From contig JAJEKV010000027.1 in assembly GCA_021234155.1 (NCBI GenBank), forward strand, positions 10,554,716 to 10,618,715: DNA of 64,000 nucleotides. Direction: 5' to 3'. A program made the position numbers and the translations under genes. The DNA is from Isoetes taiwanensis. Its lineage: Eukaryota; Streptophyta; Lycopodiopsida; Isoetales; Isoetaceae. How positions within the stretch are numbered: position 1 is the stretch's first letter; the number at the start of each line of letters is the position of its first letter. Below, piece by piece: positions 1-12,623 of this stretch. Under the pieces are notes generated by a model. The model ran no database searches and was not told the DNA's origin. It was given only the letters and a program-made list of their open reading frames with translations.

Positions 1-635
1 ATAGGTCGAGACGCTCGCCATCGTCACGCCCCTCAATGGAGGGGGGCAACAGGCAAGGGCCTCACTATGGAGGAACCCTAGACCTACAATTAAAAAAACA
101 ACAGAAAACTACCTAGGTTTGGCTAAAAACTAAGGGAAAATGAAAAAAAAAAGGCAAAGGGGCAATGTTTGTGGAGCGTATGCTGTGGTTTACCTTGTTC
201 TCACAGCAGAAATAACGTGAACGCCGAAATATATATATAGAAAACTTCGCACAAGTAGTTTAAAACTTCTTCTTCGCTACGCTGGAATCACCTTCGCTGC
301 AGTTTAAACGTAAAGAATGCTTACGAACAAAAAAGTTTCGCCAGTAGTTTAACCTTTATACTTCGCACGCCGAAAAGAGTTTCGCGTGGCGTTTAACATT
401 AAGGCTTCGCCACGCCGAAAAGTCGGCGAGGGGATTCGCGTGTTTAAAAACTTAGACTTCGCTACGCCGAAGAAAGTTCGGCGAAGTTTAAACAAGGTTT
501 TTCGCTTTACGCTGAACTTTTTTTTTCCGGCCGGCGAGTATTAAATACAAAAAATACGTATTTTTCCCAAAAATACGTATTTTTGCACTTTATACGTCTG
601 AAAAAATAGTTTCATACGTACAGAACCTATCCCTG
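1..635 (-). mobile_element. hAT-like miniature element, CG-rich, copy 1 (left end cut by window)
   Basis: The right end reads GAACCTATCCCTG (623-635), the exact reverse complement of the left terminus CAGGGATAGGTTC of the related copy at 55,427. The adjoining about 90 bases, with two ACGTATTTTT blocks and TATACGTC, also match the 55-kb copy in inverted orientation. The middle (about 230-530) is a run of CTTCGC...CGCCGAAG inverted motifs separated by GTTTAAAC-like spacers. The window opens with ATAGGT, which could be the inner part of the missing left terminus. No coding potential is seen. CA-GGG ends are usual for hAT elements; the assignment is inference. Confidence 0.6.
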
Positions 636-765
636 CTTCCTCATGCGATTGACAATAAGCTATAACTTGTATGAACAAAGGATGCTCAAGGAGCTCTGAA
701 TGAAGATGGAGAAAACAAACAACTTCAAGTATCTATAAGACAAATGTGTGTTCACGAAGGTTTCC

Positions 766-1400
766 CTTCAAATTCAAAATCTTAGCGTGCTCCTTACGCT
801 AAAAGAACACCATTTAATGCATGTTGTCATACAATCTTGCATATGTGCCACAAGATCTTACACACGTGCCTACACTCCTCCATTTTATTTTACAAATGGA
901 AACCTTATAAAGTTTTTTATCCAAATTAGAAGCTTTGGAAACCTAATGTAGTATCAAGGGAAACTTAATGTAGTTTCTTTGGAAACCTAATGTAGTTTAA
1001 GTTTCTTTGGAAACCTAATGCAGTTTCAAATTCAAAATATTGGGTGCTCCTCATGCTAAAAAGACACCATTAATGCATTTGGGAACACAATCTTCCATAA
1101 GATCTTACACATGTGGGTAGATTACATTTTGTCATACAATCTTGAAAATGTGCCACAAGATCTTACACATGTGCCTAGACTCTTTCATTTCATTTTAAAA
1201 CGCGAAAGCTTATAGAGTTTTCCCAAAAGTAAACTACGTATAATTTCCATAAAGGAAACCTTACTAGGTTTTCACTAGAGGAAACCTAACATAGTATCCA
1301 TGGAAACTTAATACAGTTTCAATGGAAACTTGATGTAGTTTCCTGGAAACTACATCAAGTTTCCATTGAAACCACATTAAGTTTCAACGAGAAACCCTAT
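766..1400. repeat. Two diverged copies of a block plus GGAAACCTAATG-type short repeats
   Basis: The block with GCTAAAAAGACACCATTAATGC and CACAAGATCTTACACATGTG motifs occurs at about 770-890 and again at about 1030-1190. Between and after them the phrase GGAAACCTAATGTAGTTT recurs about eight times (920-1020, 1250-1400) with small changes. No gene is seen in this stretch. Confidence 0.6.
1316..1372. repeat. Perfect 28-bp inverted repeat (hairpin)
   Basis: Bases 1316-1343 and 1345-1372 are exact reverse complements with a single T between them. Pairing continues outward with mismatches to about 1290 and 1400, giving a foldback of roughly 110 bases built from the GGAAAC...TAGTTTC repeats. It could arise from local inverted duplication of the repeat. 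As RNA it would fold into a long stem. Confidence 0.8.
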
Positions 1401-1462
1401 GAGGTTTCCGGCGAACTCCAACCCAAATTGGGAGTAGAAAAAACCATCGGGACGAAGGTGGT

Positions 1463-2943
1463 TGTGACGTTCCAGTACTCAAGACGTATACCGTACTGCA
1501 CCGTCACGCGTACACGCCGTCCAATCGACGTGTACGCCGACGTGTACCCAAGCAAGGTCGCCCTAGGGGGCAACTTGCAATGGTGCGCACACTTAGCAAT
1601 GCGCGCACTTTTAGACCTTTAACCCATTAAAGGTAGACCAAGGGTCATGGAAACCCTAAACCTAACTGATAGCCTACATAAGGCACCAAACCCTTACTTT
1701 CCCTTTTCGCCCACAGACCTTCCGAGCTCCGATTCGCGCGCCTGAGGAGTCAATTCCAACTCCCACGATCTGTCCGTGCGCCCCAGCTTGTCAGATCGTC
1801 CTCCCGACCGCATTTCGAAGCAGAACAGAGACATGGACACCTTTGGATCGAGAGGAGTGAACCAGGGATCAGGTATTTAGTCGATTGAATAGCCTAAACC
1901 TTATTCCAGCCTTCGAACCAGTAGGTTTAGCCTATTAAATCACCCCTAGTAGCCAAGCAGATCCCGAGATTGACTCTAACTAAAGAACCTAACTCTATGT
2001 ATGATATAGATTAGTTCTTATTCTTTAGTTCTATGATGATGTGATGGATCGGATGAATTCTCGGAACTCACCGTATTGGGAAGGGGGTAGAGACTTGAAG
2101 CTTAGTAGATGATGCTCCTAGATAGTCCCTCTTAGTGCATTACTAGATTTCTACCCGTGTACAAGAACCCCACCGGGTTGTGGGTGAAGGGGCGGGACCG
2201 GCTTAGAATGAGGTTCGTGTTCTCGACCCTTGACCGATCCCTATGGTGTGTTAGTGCTACCGGGATCGGCCGACTAGGTCTAATGGCTTGCCACCGAAAG
2301 TGTGGGTAAGGCATGGGCTCGACACCGTGGGGTGGAGTTCACCTTCCAATGGGTTCACGAATAAGGGCAAGGGGTTCTCTAGTTACCTTGGGTCAGCATG
2401 TAGATCTCTGAGGGAGTGATCCCTACCCCGCCCCATCGGGACCGGGAGATGTAACCGGGAATAGCCCCTTTGGCTATGCACCCTGCGGGCTACTGATCAG
2501 TCCCAACACTTTTCAACCTACTCAAAAAGTGTGCACAGGGAGGGGCGGATGGAGTGGACAACCCAATGCCATGTTCTTATGCCAGCCCAATCCATTGTCA
2601 TGATTCTGTCTGCAATGAACTCTGGAGGCCCAAGCTTGTCATTCTATCCCTGTGTCTGAGCCTTGGGTAGGAACTTCCTTTGTATTGTGCTGATCTTTGT
2701 CTATGCAGATATGTGGTGAGCCATCCTTCGAGATGGTCATGATGTGCTTTGATGTATATGTACTTACATATGTTTACGCTTCCACTAGGTAGGCCCTGAG
2801 GGAGACAGGGTAAATGACACCTTCATTCTTCCCACTGGATTGCAGGGATGTGTGGAGGGCCTTGTATCAGCGTGGAGCTGGTATAGGGATGAACTCTGTT
2901 TGTATACGATGAGTGCATCGTTATCACAGTAGGGGACGTCACA
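1463..2943 (+). repeat. 5' LTR
   Basis: It starts TGTGACGTTCC and ends GGGGACGTCACA. It is collinear along its whole length with the 3' LTR; shared landmarks are CCCAAGCAAGGTCGCCCTAG, GACCTTTAACCCATTAAAGG, TAGGTAGGCCCTGAGGGAG and GGAGCTGGTATAGG. Differences are small indels and substitutions that fall mostly at or beside CG dinucleotides. It probably carries the promoter and polyadenylation signals, but no clear TATA box was picked out. Confidence 0.85.
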
Positions 2944-2958
2944 ATGGTATCGAGGCGA
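2944..2958 (+). other. Primer-binding site (tRNA-Met-like)
   Basis: ATGGTATCGAGGCGA lies immediately after the 5' LTR. It resembles the usual plant element site TGGTATCAGAGC complementary to initiator tRNA-Met, with a small gap and changes, which suggests an old or relaxed site. Confidence 0.55.
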
Positions 2959-3163
2959 TGTTCTTGGAGACCAAGAGCAAAGCACTGACCATGCTCCCAG
3001 TAGTACTAACTTGATAGGATCCTCAAGCCTCGAAAAGTGGGAAAAAATTTTCTTATTTTTGGTAGTTTATGCTAAGCTAGTAACAGTTAAGTAAATTGGA
3101 ACTTAATAAGACTAAAAAGAATGAGCCAAAACCTCCTCGTAGGGCAAGGTGGTCTCCATGACT

Positions 3164-3605
3164 CGCCGGTCAAAGAACTAGACTTTAGTTTTTGAGCGGT
3201 ATGCCACCGTGAGACATTGAGCAAGAACACCTTAAAACTTGATGAATTTGAGAAAAGTAATATAGTAAGGCTAGTTCCAAGGTAGGAATTAGTTAGAATA
3301 GCATGTTTAAATTACTTAAATTACTTAAAAATGTGCAAGATCTCACATTTCCGCTACCGGTCAAAGAACTAAACTTTAGTTTTTGAGCGAGGCGCAAGCC
3401 GTGAGACATCGAAACCAAGAACACACTAAACTTGATGAATTTGAGAAAAGTAATATGGTAAGGCTAGTTCCAAGGTAGGAATTAGTTAGAATAGCATGTT
3501 TAAATTACTTAAATTACTTAAAATGTGCAAGATCTCACAGCTTTAACTACCGGTCAAAGAACTAAACTTTAGTTTTTGAGCAGGGCGCTACCTGTGAGAC
3601 CTCCA
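3164..3605 (+). repeat. About 190-bp tandem repeat, 2.3 copies, inside the LTR element
   Basis: The phrase CCGGTCAAAGAACTA followed by ACTTTAGTTTTTGAGC and GTGAGAC begins units at about 3,166, 3,356 and 3,551. The first two units share the following AACTTGATGAATTTGAG and TAAGGCTAGTTCCAAGG parts. Tandem repeats in the untranslated leader are common in large plant LTR elements. Confidence 0.8.
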
Positions 3606-3999
3606 AACTTTGAACTTCCATAACTTGAACTACAGAGCTCCAAATCGCCTGAAAATTGTTGCAATAGGACCGTTAGACAGTCTAGAATCCATTTATGACC
3701 TCAAATTAGGCTAGAAATGTCAAACCCGAGCTCCAAATGACCAAAATTCCTCAAACCCTTGAATTGTTTTTCCAAACTGTGGTTTGTTTGTAAATAGAAG
3801 CATACCCCATTAGTACCTCGCAAGTATTGCTCTCGGCTCAAAGCTGATGCCTTACTCCTAGATAGAAGTGCCCAAGAACACCCCTTTGTTATAGTCATCT
3901 AGACCTCAGCATACCAACCCAAGTCCAACTGTTGGTACATCACCTCTGGTCATGCCAAAAGCATAAACCTTGACCTAATTCAGTGTCCTCCTAATAGAG

Positions 4000-6900
4000 T
4001 TTGACTTATATAGCCGCCACATTGACACTCCCTATTGCCGGAATACCTAGAAAGGAGCTAGAGTCTAGAGCTGCCCAAGTCACCTCATGTGTAGAGATTG
4101 GACTCCCCCAAACCAACTTTGTTAGGACCTTAGAGTATGCCTCAAACATCATGGAGGTTTTGCAAAACAACCCTCATGTCATGCCATACCACACGTCCTA
4201 ATATCCATAGACTTGGAGATTATAGATATGTCTCGATAAATTTGCTTTCGAGCCATCTTGCTTGCTTATAGAGCCCAAAATGTTGTAGGAGAGCCCTTCA
4301 AGTAGACCCTTAGACTCTAGAATATCTGGCGTTACTTTTCGGAAGGGCCGGGGGCTAGAGCCACGAAAGAGGTAGAGGCGCCCCTTTGAAGACATCAAGG
4401 TCCCAACCGACGCATCCTCTGAGGCAGATAAGGAGAGGAGACCGAAAAAGGCGGACCCAAGAGAGGGAAGCACAACGACAAACACCTAAACCGACAAGCG
4501 AAAGAGAACAGACACCATCGGCCTAGCATCAATCTTCATCAAATGGGAAGGATATTTGGTAACCAGCGGCATCAAGAATTTTCTAGATGTCAACCTCTCG
4601 GCTACCATGTCCATGAGCTCACATTAGAAAGAGGATCTCGGCGCCTTCACCAACTCGGCGCACATGAACGCAAAGGCAGCAAAATACAAAAAGCGGGGAA
4701 GGCGTTAGAATCGATCCGCATTAGCATCACGAGCTAGGGCGAAGGCATAATCTTACGTCGGAGAGAAGTCATGGCGACACAAAAGCGTATAGAAACCGGA
4801 GGGAAGACCACCACGACCTTGCAGCCCAGTAGCTCAAGCGAATGTCATGCAATGTCAACAAAAGGAGCAACCAAGCTACGCAACCACAAAGCACCTAAGG
4901 CTGACCAGGGACAAGCTTCCGGCTCCCTTGCACCAAATAGAGAACTTTCATCGGTTCCAAAAGTAGGAGACCATGAGGGGAGGAGACGATATCGGGGAAG
5001 GAACATCTCCGACTTGAAGGCCTACATCAGCATTAGGGGCAAGATCAAGGAAGGAGCATATTCTCGCTCGAACAAGAATTCGGACCCGAAAACACCTAGA
5101 AACCAAAGGAAGGGCGACCTTACTACGTCCACCCGAGTACGAGACTTCGAATGGATAGGACCCAAAGGGCCGGAGGAGACGATCTAGCCAGCAGGTACAA
5201 ATCACGCAAAGGCGACCAAAAGGAGCTATGATAGGTGCAATGAAGATGATCACACTTCCGGGCACAAGAGAGGCACCTCGGAATGGAGCAAAGCCCAAGC
5301 AAATGGAGTTGCACTCGAGAAATTCAACCTCGAGAAGGAATGACAATGCACGCCTCCGACCCCACGATCTCGAGAGCTTGAAGATATTCAAGAATGGTTG
5401 GATCTGCAACAGCGGGTGATCCTACTCAAGCGATCAACAAAGACCGCGACAACCGGCAACCTTGCAAATCGACACATAACCGCATGTAGGGATGTTGGCG
5501 GTCACCGCATTCCTCCACGGCGAATATACACATTAAGGAGGAGCATCTTTCTCAAGGGATCACATCGACAAACACTCTTCGCAACTAAGCGTCCGAACTC
5601 GGATCAGACATGAAGCTCAACAATAGTAGCAAATACTCCTCAAGGAATCCCGAGTCAACCGAACGAAAGAAGATGCAAAGAAAACCAAAGAATCAAACGC
5701 GATAGGAGGAGGGGAAACCCTAAAGGAGTATAAACATTTAAGTAGATCTTAGTAGTTGTTTTGGAAAAGTGGATGAATTAAAATCCCAATGTAAATGCGT
5801 ATATGTGTATTGTATACCTCGGATGTTCACAGATATAGTGGAGAAACATGAGTACAATCATGTTTTATGGATTTAGCACTTAGATCGAGAAGCTCCTTCA
5901 CTTCGACTACCAAAAGAGGAAGCAAGGAAGCACAACAATAGCCCAAGATCAAAATGGAAGAGCAAGTACGAGGGAGAAACGATCGGAGGCCAAGCAAACC
6001 TTCGACTCCAAACACTTCCTGGTGCCCGCAAGTAGAAGACCGCTCGTCCACCCAATGTCGAGAACAAAAGACAACACCGGTCATGTCAAGATCATCAGTG
6101 GCACACGGACATCGTCGGGGCCTTAACACTACCTCTTGTGACAAAGAACAACACTTGATCGAACTTATGACACGAGTGGCCTCAACAATAGGAGGAACGC
6201 CCCGACAACAACGAGCCAACTAAGAAGGCAACATCTCGACAACCATAATTCCACCTTGTGGTAATATAGGGTGATGCGCTATGACACGTGTATTAGATGG
6301 AGATGCACTTACGAAAAGCCAACGACGAGGAGATATGCCTTCAACAACTAGGTGATGGCTTCGTCAGGTACTCCTACCAGTAATTAGAAGAGAAGAAGCC
6401 GATCATACCTCCGACATGTGGCACGTCAAACGCCCAAGGTAGAAGCATTCGACACCTTAACGACAAGGATAGCAACTGAAGCACCTTCGCAAAAGAGAGT
6501 TCAAGATAATAGCCGGGCTATTCAACGGCGGTGAGTATATTTAAGGCAGGTACTCCTTCAACTCAAGGGTCAAGCTGCGCAGATATAAGGATCCATCATC
6601 CCGACAATATAGCCAGCAGGGAGGAGAGCCATGATGCTTTACTTGCCAGAGAGACCGACATGCATAGAGGGACAAAGGTCAGGAACTGAAAGCTGGAGAA
6701 GTGCTAGCAACCGACTTCTTCCACGAGCTCCCTAGAGGCAAATGGGAGGATCAAAACCGAAAGCACAATCAAAGCCACCGGAAGGTACCTCAAGACAAGA
6801 AGACGGCATAGTGGAACGTGACAACGTCAAGCCATGTGATCGAGGGATCAAACAAGGAAGTTTGGAAGCTTCGATGGAGAAGTAACTAGGCGAGGCGAGC

Positions 6901-9740
6901 CGATGACTTGCACGTGGACTTGCATGCAACTTGGTGAACCCAAGGATGGACGATTCAAAGAACAACTGCAGAAGAGAACAACTCCAGAGGAGTATAGCCA
7001 AAGGAATCGCACACAGCCTCAAGAGACGCCTTCAAATAGCTTCGAGTATCATGGAAGCAGACCGAAATGTTGAAGCATTAACGACCAGCACACCTTTAGT
7101 TAGAATGTGATCCAAAGCGTGTTGTGCCATAGCCGACAAACATCGGAGGGCCCAAGTACATCAACAAGTTACCCCAGAGTACGAGCTGACGTACAAATAG
7201 GAGGATATGGATCGTCAGCACCATTGCACCGGGAGGAACACCGATGACATTGCCAAGGAATAGGTGTGCAACTCGGAGGGAGGCACAAGAGGGACCTAAT
7301 AGCGCTAGTAGTAATTGTAATTATGTAAGCTATATGTTTTGCATGTATAGTTCCCCTGTTATTCCTTCCCTCCCATAGCATAACGGATCAAAAGAAGAGA
7401 TGTCGGGCAATTTGCGGGGTGAAGCAATCCACATCCTCAACACTCTTGAGCAACACGATAGCGACAAGAGGACTCGGCGTATGAGACATCGATGGAGTCA
7501 AGAAACAATATCGGATCTGAGTCGTTAGTTTGCCAAGACAAAGAGTTCAAGATGAAAAACCTTTTTTTTCAACGGCCCACCTTCAGGGCTTTTGAAAAGA
7601 GGCATGGAAGATTTCAAGTGATCAACTACACCAGCAAGCCACCAAAGAATGAGAGGCTTCTAACGAACAAAGTCAACCTCTACATCAAAGAGGATCCACC
7701 GCCAAGGAGACCGGAAGTATCGGCGACTTCGGAAGAACGTTACCTTGCTATTTCAAGCGAACGAACGAGTGGATGAGCTTCTAGCAAGCTCAAACATCTA
7801 AGGCCATGGGGCCTAGTAGGTTAAATGTAGGGATGGTAACATCCATATTGGGATTAGAAGGCATTGTTAGACATTCTCGCCGAAAGGATTGCCCCAATAT
7901 TGAGCTAAGCGTCAAATATTGGGAAGGAAACGCATAGGAGTAACTAAAATTATACACGATTGTTAACAGACATCCAACATATTGAAACCACTTGGTGAGA
8001 TTGATCACCTCGCTAAGAAGGAATCATTACTAGGATAATTGTTGACCATGTATAAATCTAGTACCTCCAAAAGAATAATCCAACCAAAAGAAAAGAAGTA
8101 ATCTAACAAGTCCGGCCAACTTGTTACAACGACATCAATTCGATTGGTAGGAATATTCCAAGAATTTAAATAACTAAGAAAGGGGGAAACCTTGTGGTTT
8201 AGAATCGTTCTAACTAAGTAGGTAACCCATAATTATATTGAAATAAATGATAACATAATATGTGCATCCATCTTAGATGATTATATATGTCAGCTAAGGC
8301 TAGTAAATTAATGCGCTAAGTAAGAAGCGTATAACCTCTTAAGGGGAGAGAATAGATACGACGTTGTGTACAACGTCATTAAAGGAGTGCAAGACCATTT
8401 TCTTTTCGAAGAAAGTGGGAGGGCTCAATCTTATGATTGAACGTACTTGCATCAAATTGACCGACCCGTAGAATAGAGTTCACTCCGGCAATGGCCGAAG
8501 AGAATAAAGCGTAAGCTAAATAGATACCTTAGTGCTCAGGTGGCCTTCAACGTGCGAGACCGACGTAGTAGCTAACTACACCAAGGAATGGAGCAAAACT
8601 ATGGGAGCAACGCATAGCGACCAAGTCATCTCCAAATTACTCGACCTTGCTCAATGGGTGGATGCATTCTAGCCTTAGGTAAAGGCGTGTGCATGCATTA
8701 TAAGCTTTAATGTATCTTATAAATAAGTTACATATAGATCCTAATAATTGCATAGAAATTCATCGCATGCGTATATGTATCATACCGAAATAAGTTAAAT
8801 AACAACGATAATGGAGGTAGCATGTTAATTAATCCTTCGCAAGGATGAAATTCCTTCCAAGGATAGCTATATGACCTCGGGCTCCTTATAAATATAAATA
8901 GAAAATAGAATTCGGATATACTTAAGTGCATCTTAGGGATATACTTCCGAGGGTAATGCAAGACCCAAGGAAGAGAATAAGAAGCACATCTAATTCTTGT
9001 GTATGATAATTAAAACCTTCTCTATGTAACAATAGGTCTAAAATCAGGGTTATTGTTTAAATAATCGCGATCTAAAAGTAATTAAATATTGTAAAGCTTA
9101 GAGTAAATATAATTGTACTATCGGAAGTAATGCATCCGATACTATGATAATGTTAATTCATAAATATTACCTTAGGGTAATTATGTAAATCACATGCATT
9201 AAAGGAGCCAGCAAAAATCGGCTCAGGCATGTCGATTTGTGTAGATCTATAGCTTGCCTAGTTAAGTATAATCTACGCATGCAACCTATGAGGTAAGGGT
9301 TGCATGCGTTGTTACCGATGATGAGATTACTACGGTGATCTCTAGGACGTGGTGTAATGTCAATGTAGGCATGACCGCGGTTCCGCTTGGAAAGTCTACT
9401 TCTGTCCCACGGAAGTAGACGACCTCGAGAGAAAGGAGGTCATTGAGGAATGCATTGATAGGAAAAGCACCTCTAGCCCCATATATGCTTTGATAGGAGG
9501 AATCTGGCCTTCACGCCCCATATACGGGAAGGACCTATCCTCCACGTTGGGCAACTAAAGGTGTAGGCATGAGCGGCATACAGGCATTATAGGGCGCTGT
9601 CTCCTCGGCCACGATGGAAGAATCATCCTCTTCCTACCATGCATTCATGTAGATAGGTGGGGTGGTCACCATATAACCAAAATTTTAATTAATATAAATG
9701 GTAATAACGTAGTGTTGACCTGCAGGCCAATAAGAGCGCT
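4000..9740 (+). other. Degraded interior of the LTR element; no recognisable protein
   Basis: This stretch holds only short frames, the longest being 138 codons on the plus strand at 4771-5187 and 153 codons on the minus strand at 4948-5409. Neither resembles gag or pol to my reading. About 4,200-7,780 is purine-rich on the plus strand and looks like it might once have been coding; after that it becomes A+T-rich. A profile search of all six frames would settle whether a Gypsy pol remnant is present. Confidence 0.4.
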
Positions 9741-9756
9741 CTGGAGGGCCACGAGG

Positions 9757-10270
9757 TCGAACTACGAAGACTTGCAACACAAATTTTGTTATAACGTGTT
9801 GCAAGGGATGAAGAGTACCTTAGAAGTGTAAATTTTGTATGAAATTAAATGTTGTATTAAGTAAGGTTAATAATTACCTTGCGTGGATTAAGTTATGAAA
9901 TCATAAGTTAATTAGATAATGAAATAGTACAGTAATGTCTTAAACATTACCTTAATTCTAATAATTAAGATAGTAAGTATGTAATTATAGATATTGTAAA
10001 ATTAATACAGGATTTTAAGGTGCGAAGACTTGCAACACAAATTTTGTTGGAATGTGTTGCAAGGAATGAAGAGCACCTTAAATAATAATTGTATATGAAA
10101 GTGTTAAACTGTGATAAACTAAATGTTGTGATAACAGAGACTAATAAGTACCTTGTTTTAATAGAAGTTACGATTTGACAAGTTATTTGATAATGTAATG
10201 GCGTAATAATGATTTAAAAATATTACCTTAAGGTAATCTTAATAAATGTGTAAGTATTATAGTAGTATAT
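9757..10270 (+). repeat. About 260-bp tandem repeat, 2 copies, before the 3' LTR
   Basis: The phrase GAAGACTTGCAACACAAATT and the following GTGTTGCAAGG and GAAGAG-ACCTTA parts start units at about 9,763 and 10,024. The A+T-rich second halves (TTAAATGTTGT, ATAATG, ATTACCTTAA) also align. There is no coding potential. Confidence 0.7.
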
Positions 10271-10345
10271 CGTATGCATCAGGTTGATTGCGGGTTAGGA
10301 AGATTCAAGGTGGGGAGACCCACGATCTTTGCGACTGACATCATT

Positions 10346-10360
10346 TCAAGGTGGGGAGAA
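10346..10360 (+). other. Polypurine tract
   Basis: CAAGGTGGGGAGAA lies directly before the TGTGGCG start of the 3' LTR, as expected for the plus-strand primer of reverse transcription. A second AAGGTGGGGAGA occurs 40 bases upstream, which may be a duplicated tract. Confidence 0.75.
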
Positions 10361-11863
10361 TGTGGCGTTCGATCGATATCACGGTCTCAAGACGTTATCT
10401 GCGTCTTTGCGCCGAATCCGCAGCGTACCGCCAAAATCGACGTGGTAATGCCGACGGCGTGTACCCAAGCAAGGTCGCCCTAGGGGCAACTTGCAATGGT
10501 GCGCACACTTTAGCAATCGCGCGCACTTTTAGACCTTTAACCCATTAAAGGTAGACCAATGGTCATGGAAACCCTAAACCTAAGCGATAGCCTACATAAG
10601 GCACCAAACCCTAACTTTCCTTTTAGCCCACTGACCTTCCGAGAGCTCCGATTCGCGCTGAGGAGTCAATTCCAACTCTCCGCGATCTGTCCGTGCCCGG
10701 ACTTGTCGGATCGTCCTCCCGACTGCGCATTTCGCGAACACAGAGACATGGACACCTTTGGATCGAGGCGAGTAAACCGGGGATCGGTATTTTTGAGTCG
10801 ATTGAATAGCCTAAACCTTATTCCAGCCCTTGAACCAGTAGGTTTAGCCTATTAAATCACCCCTAGTAGCCAAGGATCCCAAGATTGACTCTAACTAAAG
10901 AACCTAACTCTATGTATGATATAGATTAGTTCTTATTCTTTAGTTCTATGATGATGTGATGGACGGATGAATTACTGTGAACTCAACAGTATTGGGAAGG
11001 GGGTAGAGACTTGAAGCTTAGTAGATGATGCTCCTAGATAGTCCCTCTTAGTGCATTACTAGATTTGGCTTTGTGTACAAGAACCCCACAGGTTGTGGGT
11101 GAAGGGGCCGACCGGCTTAGAATGAGGTTCGTGTTACGACCCTTGACCCATCCCTATGGTGTGTTAGTGCTCACAGGGATCGGGAGTGACTAGGTCTAAT
11201 GGCTTGCCACCGAGTGTGGGTAAGGCATGGGCTCACACCCAGGTGGGGTGGAGTTCACCTTCCAAAGGGGTTCGGTCGAATAAGGGCGGTGGCCCTCTAG
11301 TCACCTTGGGTCACATGTAGATCTCGGAGGGGAGTGATCCCTACCGCCCCATCGGGGCCGGGGAGATGTAACCCGGGAATAGCCCCTTTGGCTATGCACC
11401 GTGGCTCTGATCAGTCCCAACACTTTTCAATCTACTCGCAAAGTGTGCATGGGAGGGGCGGATGGAGTGGACAACCCAATGCCATGTTCTTATGCCACCC
11501 CAATCCATTGTCATGATTACATGCGCAATGAACTCGAGGCCCAAGATTGTCGGTCTATCCCCATTAATGGTTCGAGCCTTGGGTAGGAACTTCCTTTGTA
11601 TTGTGCTGATCTTTGTCTATGCAGATATGTGGTGAGCCATCCTTCGAGATGGTCATGATGTGCTTTGATGTATATGTACTTACATATGTTTACGCTTCCG
11701 CAGCTAGGTAGGCCCTGAGGGAGACAGGGTAAATGACACCTTCATTCTTCCCACTGGATTGCAGGGATGTGTGGAGGGCCTTGTATCAGCGTGGAGCTGG
11801 TATAGGGGATGAACTCCTGTTTGTATACGATGAGTGCATCGTATACGAGTAGGGGACGTCACA
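10361..11863 (+). repeat. 3' LTR
   Basis: It starts TGTGGCGTTCG after the polypurine tract and ends GTCACA followed by the GTGGT target duplication. It aligns end to end with the 5' LTR, but many CG-containing spots differ by substitutions and 1-4 base indels. Confidence 0.85.
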
Positions 11864-12585
11864 GTGGTTTGTTCTGCCGTCCTTCCTTACCTTCTCTACC
11901 ATAGCAATGTGTAAATCTACGGCCTTGATCATTCAGTATCTAACAAGACAGCCAATCTTAGGAGTACATTGCACGCAACTACTTTCACCCCTTGCAAGTG
12001 TTGTCGAGAGTCTAGATCAACGAAGTCTAACAACTTTGAACTTCTCTAAGATACAAAAACTTTGGAAGGATAGAGAGACTTTTGTTGTATTTAAGACATG
12101 GAAACTAAGCTCATCTCTTCATTTTAACCAAATTATTTAGTGGTTCCAACTGTGGTTTATTTTTGAATAACTTATACCTGCTACCATGATACCAAAATGC
12201 TATCATGTCCAGGACTTCTCCTTTGGTCCTTGGATGAGCCTAATAAGGGCTAGGGAAACATAAATCCATGTTCTACCATTCATGCATATAATGCAAGACC
12301 CAAAATAGAATTCAAAGACCTCAAAACAAGGCTATACCACATCAATGCTCACACACTGGGACTTCTTTGCGCTATCTCGAACAATCACAGTTCAAATTAG
12401 AAAACAAGTCGAAGGAAAGAAATGTACGCGACGGCCTTGTCCGCGGTAATAAATTTCTTGTAGATATTATAGCAATTGGAATATATAGCACAATAACAGG
12501 GGGTTTCCTTTGCTATGATTTGGTTGATGTATTTGTTTGATTGTACTAAATAGTATTTCTAGAGTGCACCTTTTTTTTGCCGTTG

Positions 12586-12623
<38 letters not shown>

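Larger units (their letters stand above)
1463..11863 (+). mobile_element. 10.4-kb LTR retrotransposon, apparently without gag-pol
   Basis: Two LTR copies (1463-2943 and 10361-11863) begin TGTGRC and end GTCACA, a 6-bp terminal inverted repeat with TG...CA borders. The element is flanked by a perfect 5-bp target duplication GTGGT at 1458-1462 and 11864-11868. A tRNA-Met-like primer site follows the 5' LTR and a G-rich polypurine tract precedes the 3' LTR. The unoccupied site GACGAAG-GTGGT-TTGTTCTG is present, inverted, at 60,000-60,016. The 7.4-kb interior has no long open frame and I found no protease, reverse transcriptase, RNase H or integrase motif. It is therefore either a very decayed Gypsy-type element or a LARD-like non-autonomous element. 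Confidence 0.88.

Noticed and set aside
4771-5613. Gag-like protein from successive plus-strand frames of the LTR element interior
   Set aside because: There is no zinc knuckle, capsid-like wording or continuity across frames; composition alone is not enough.
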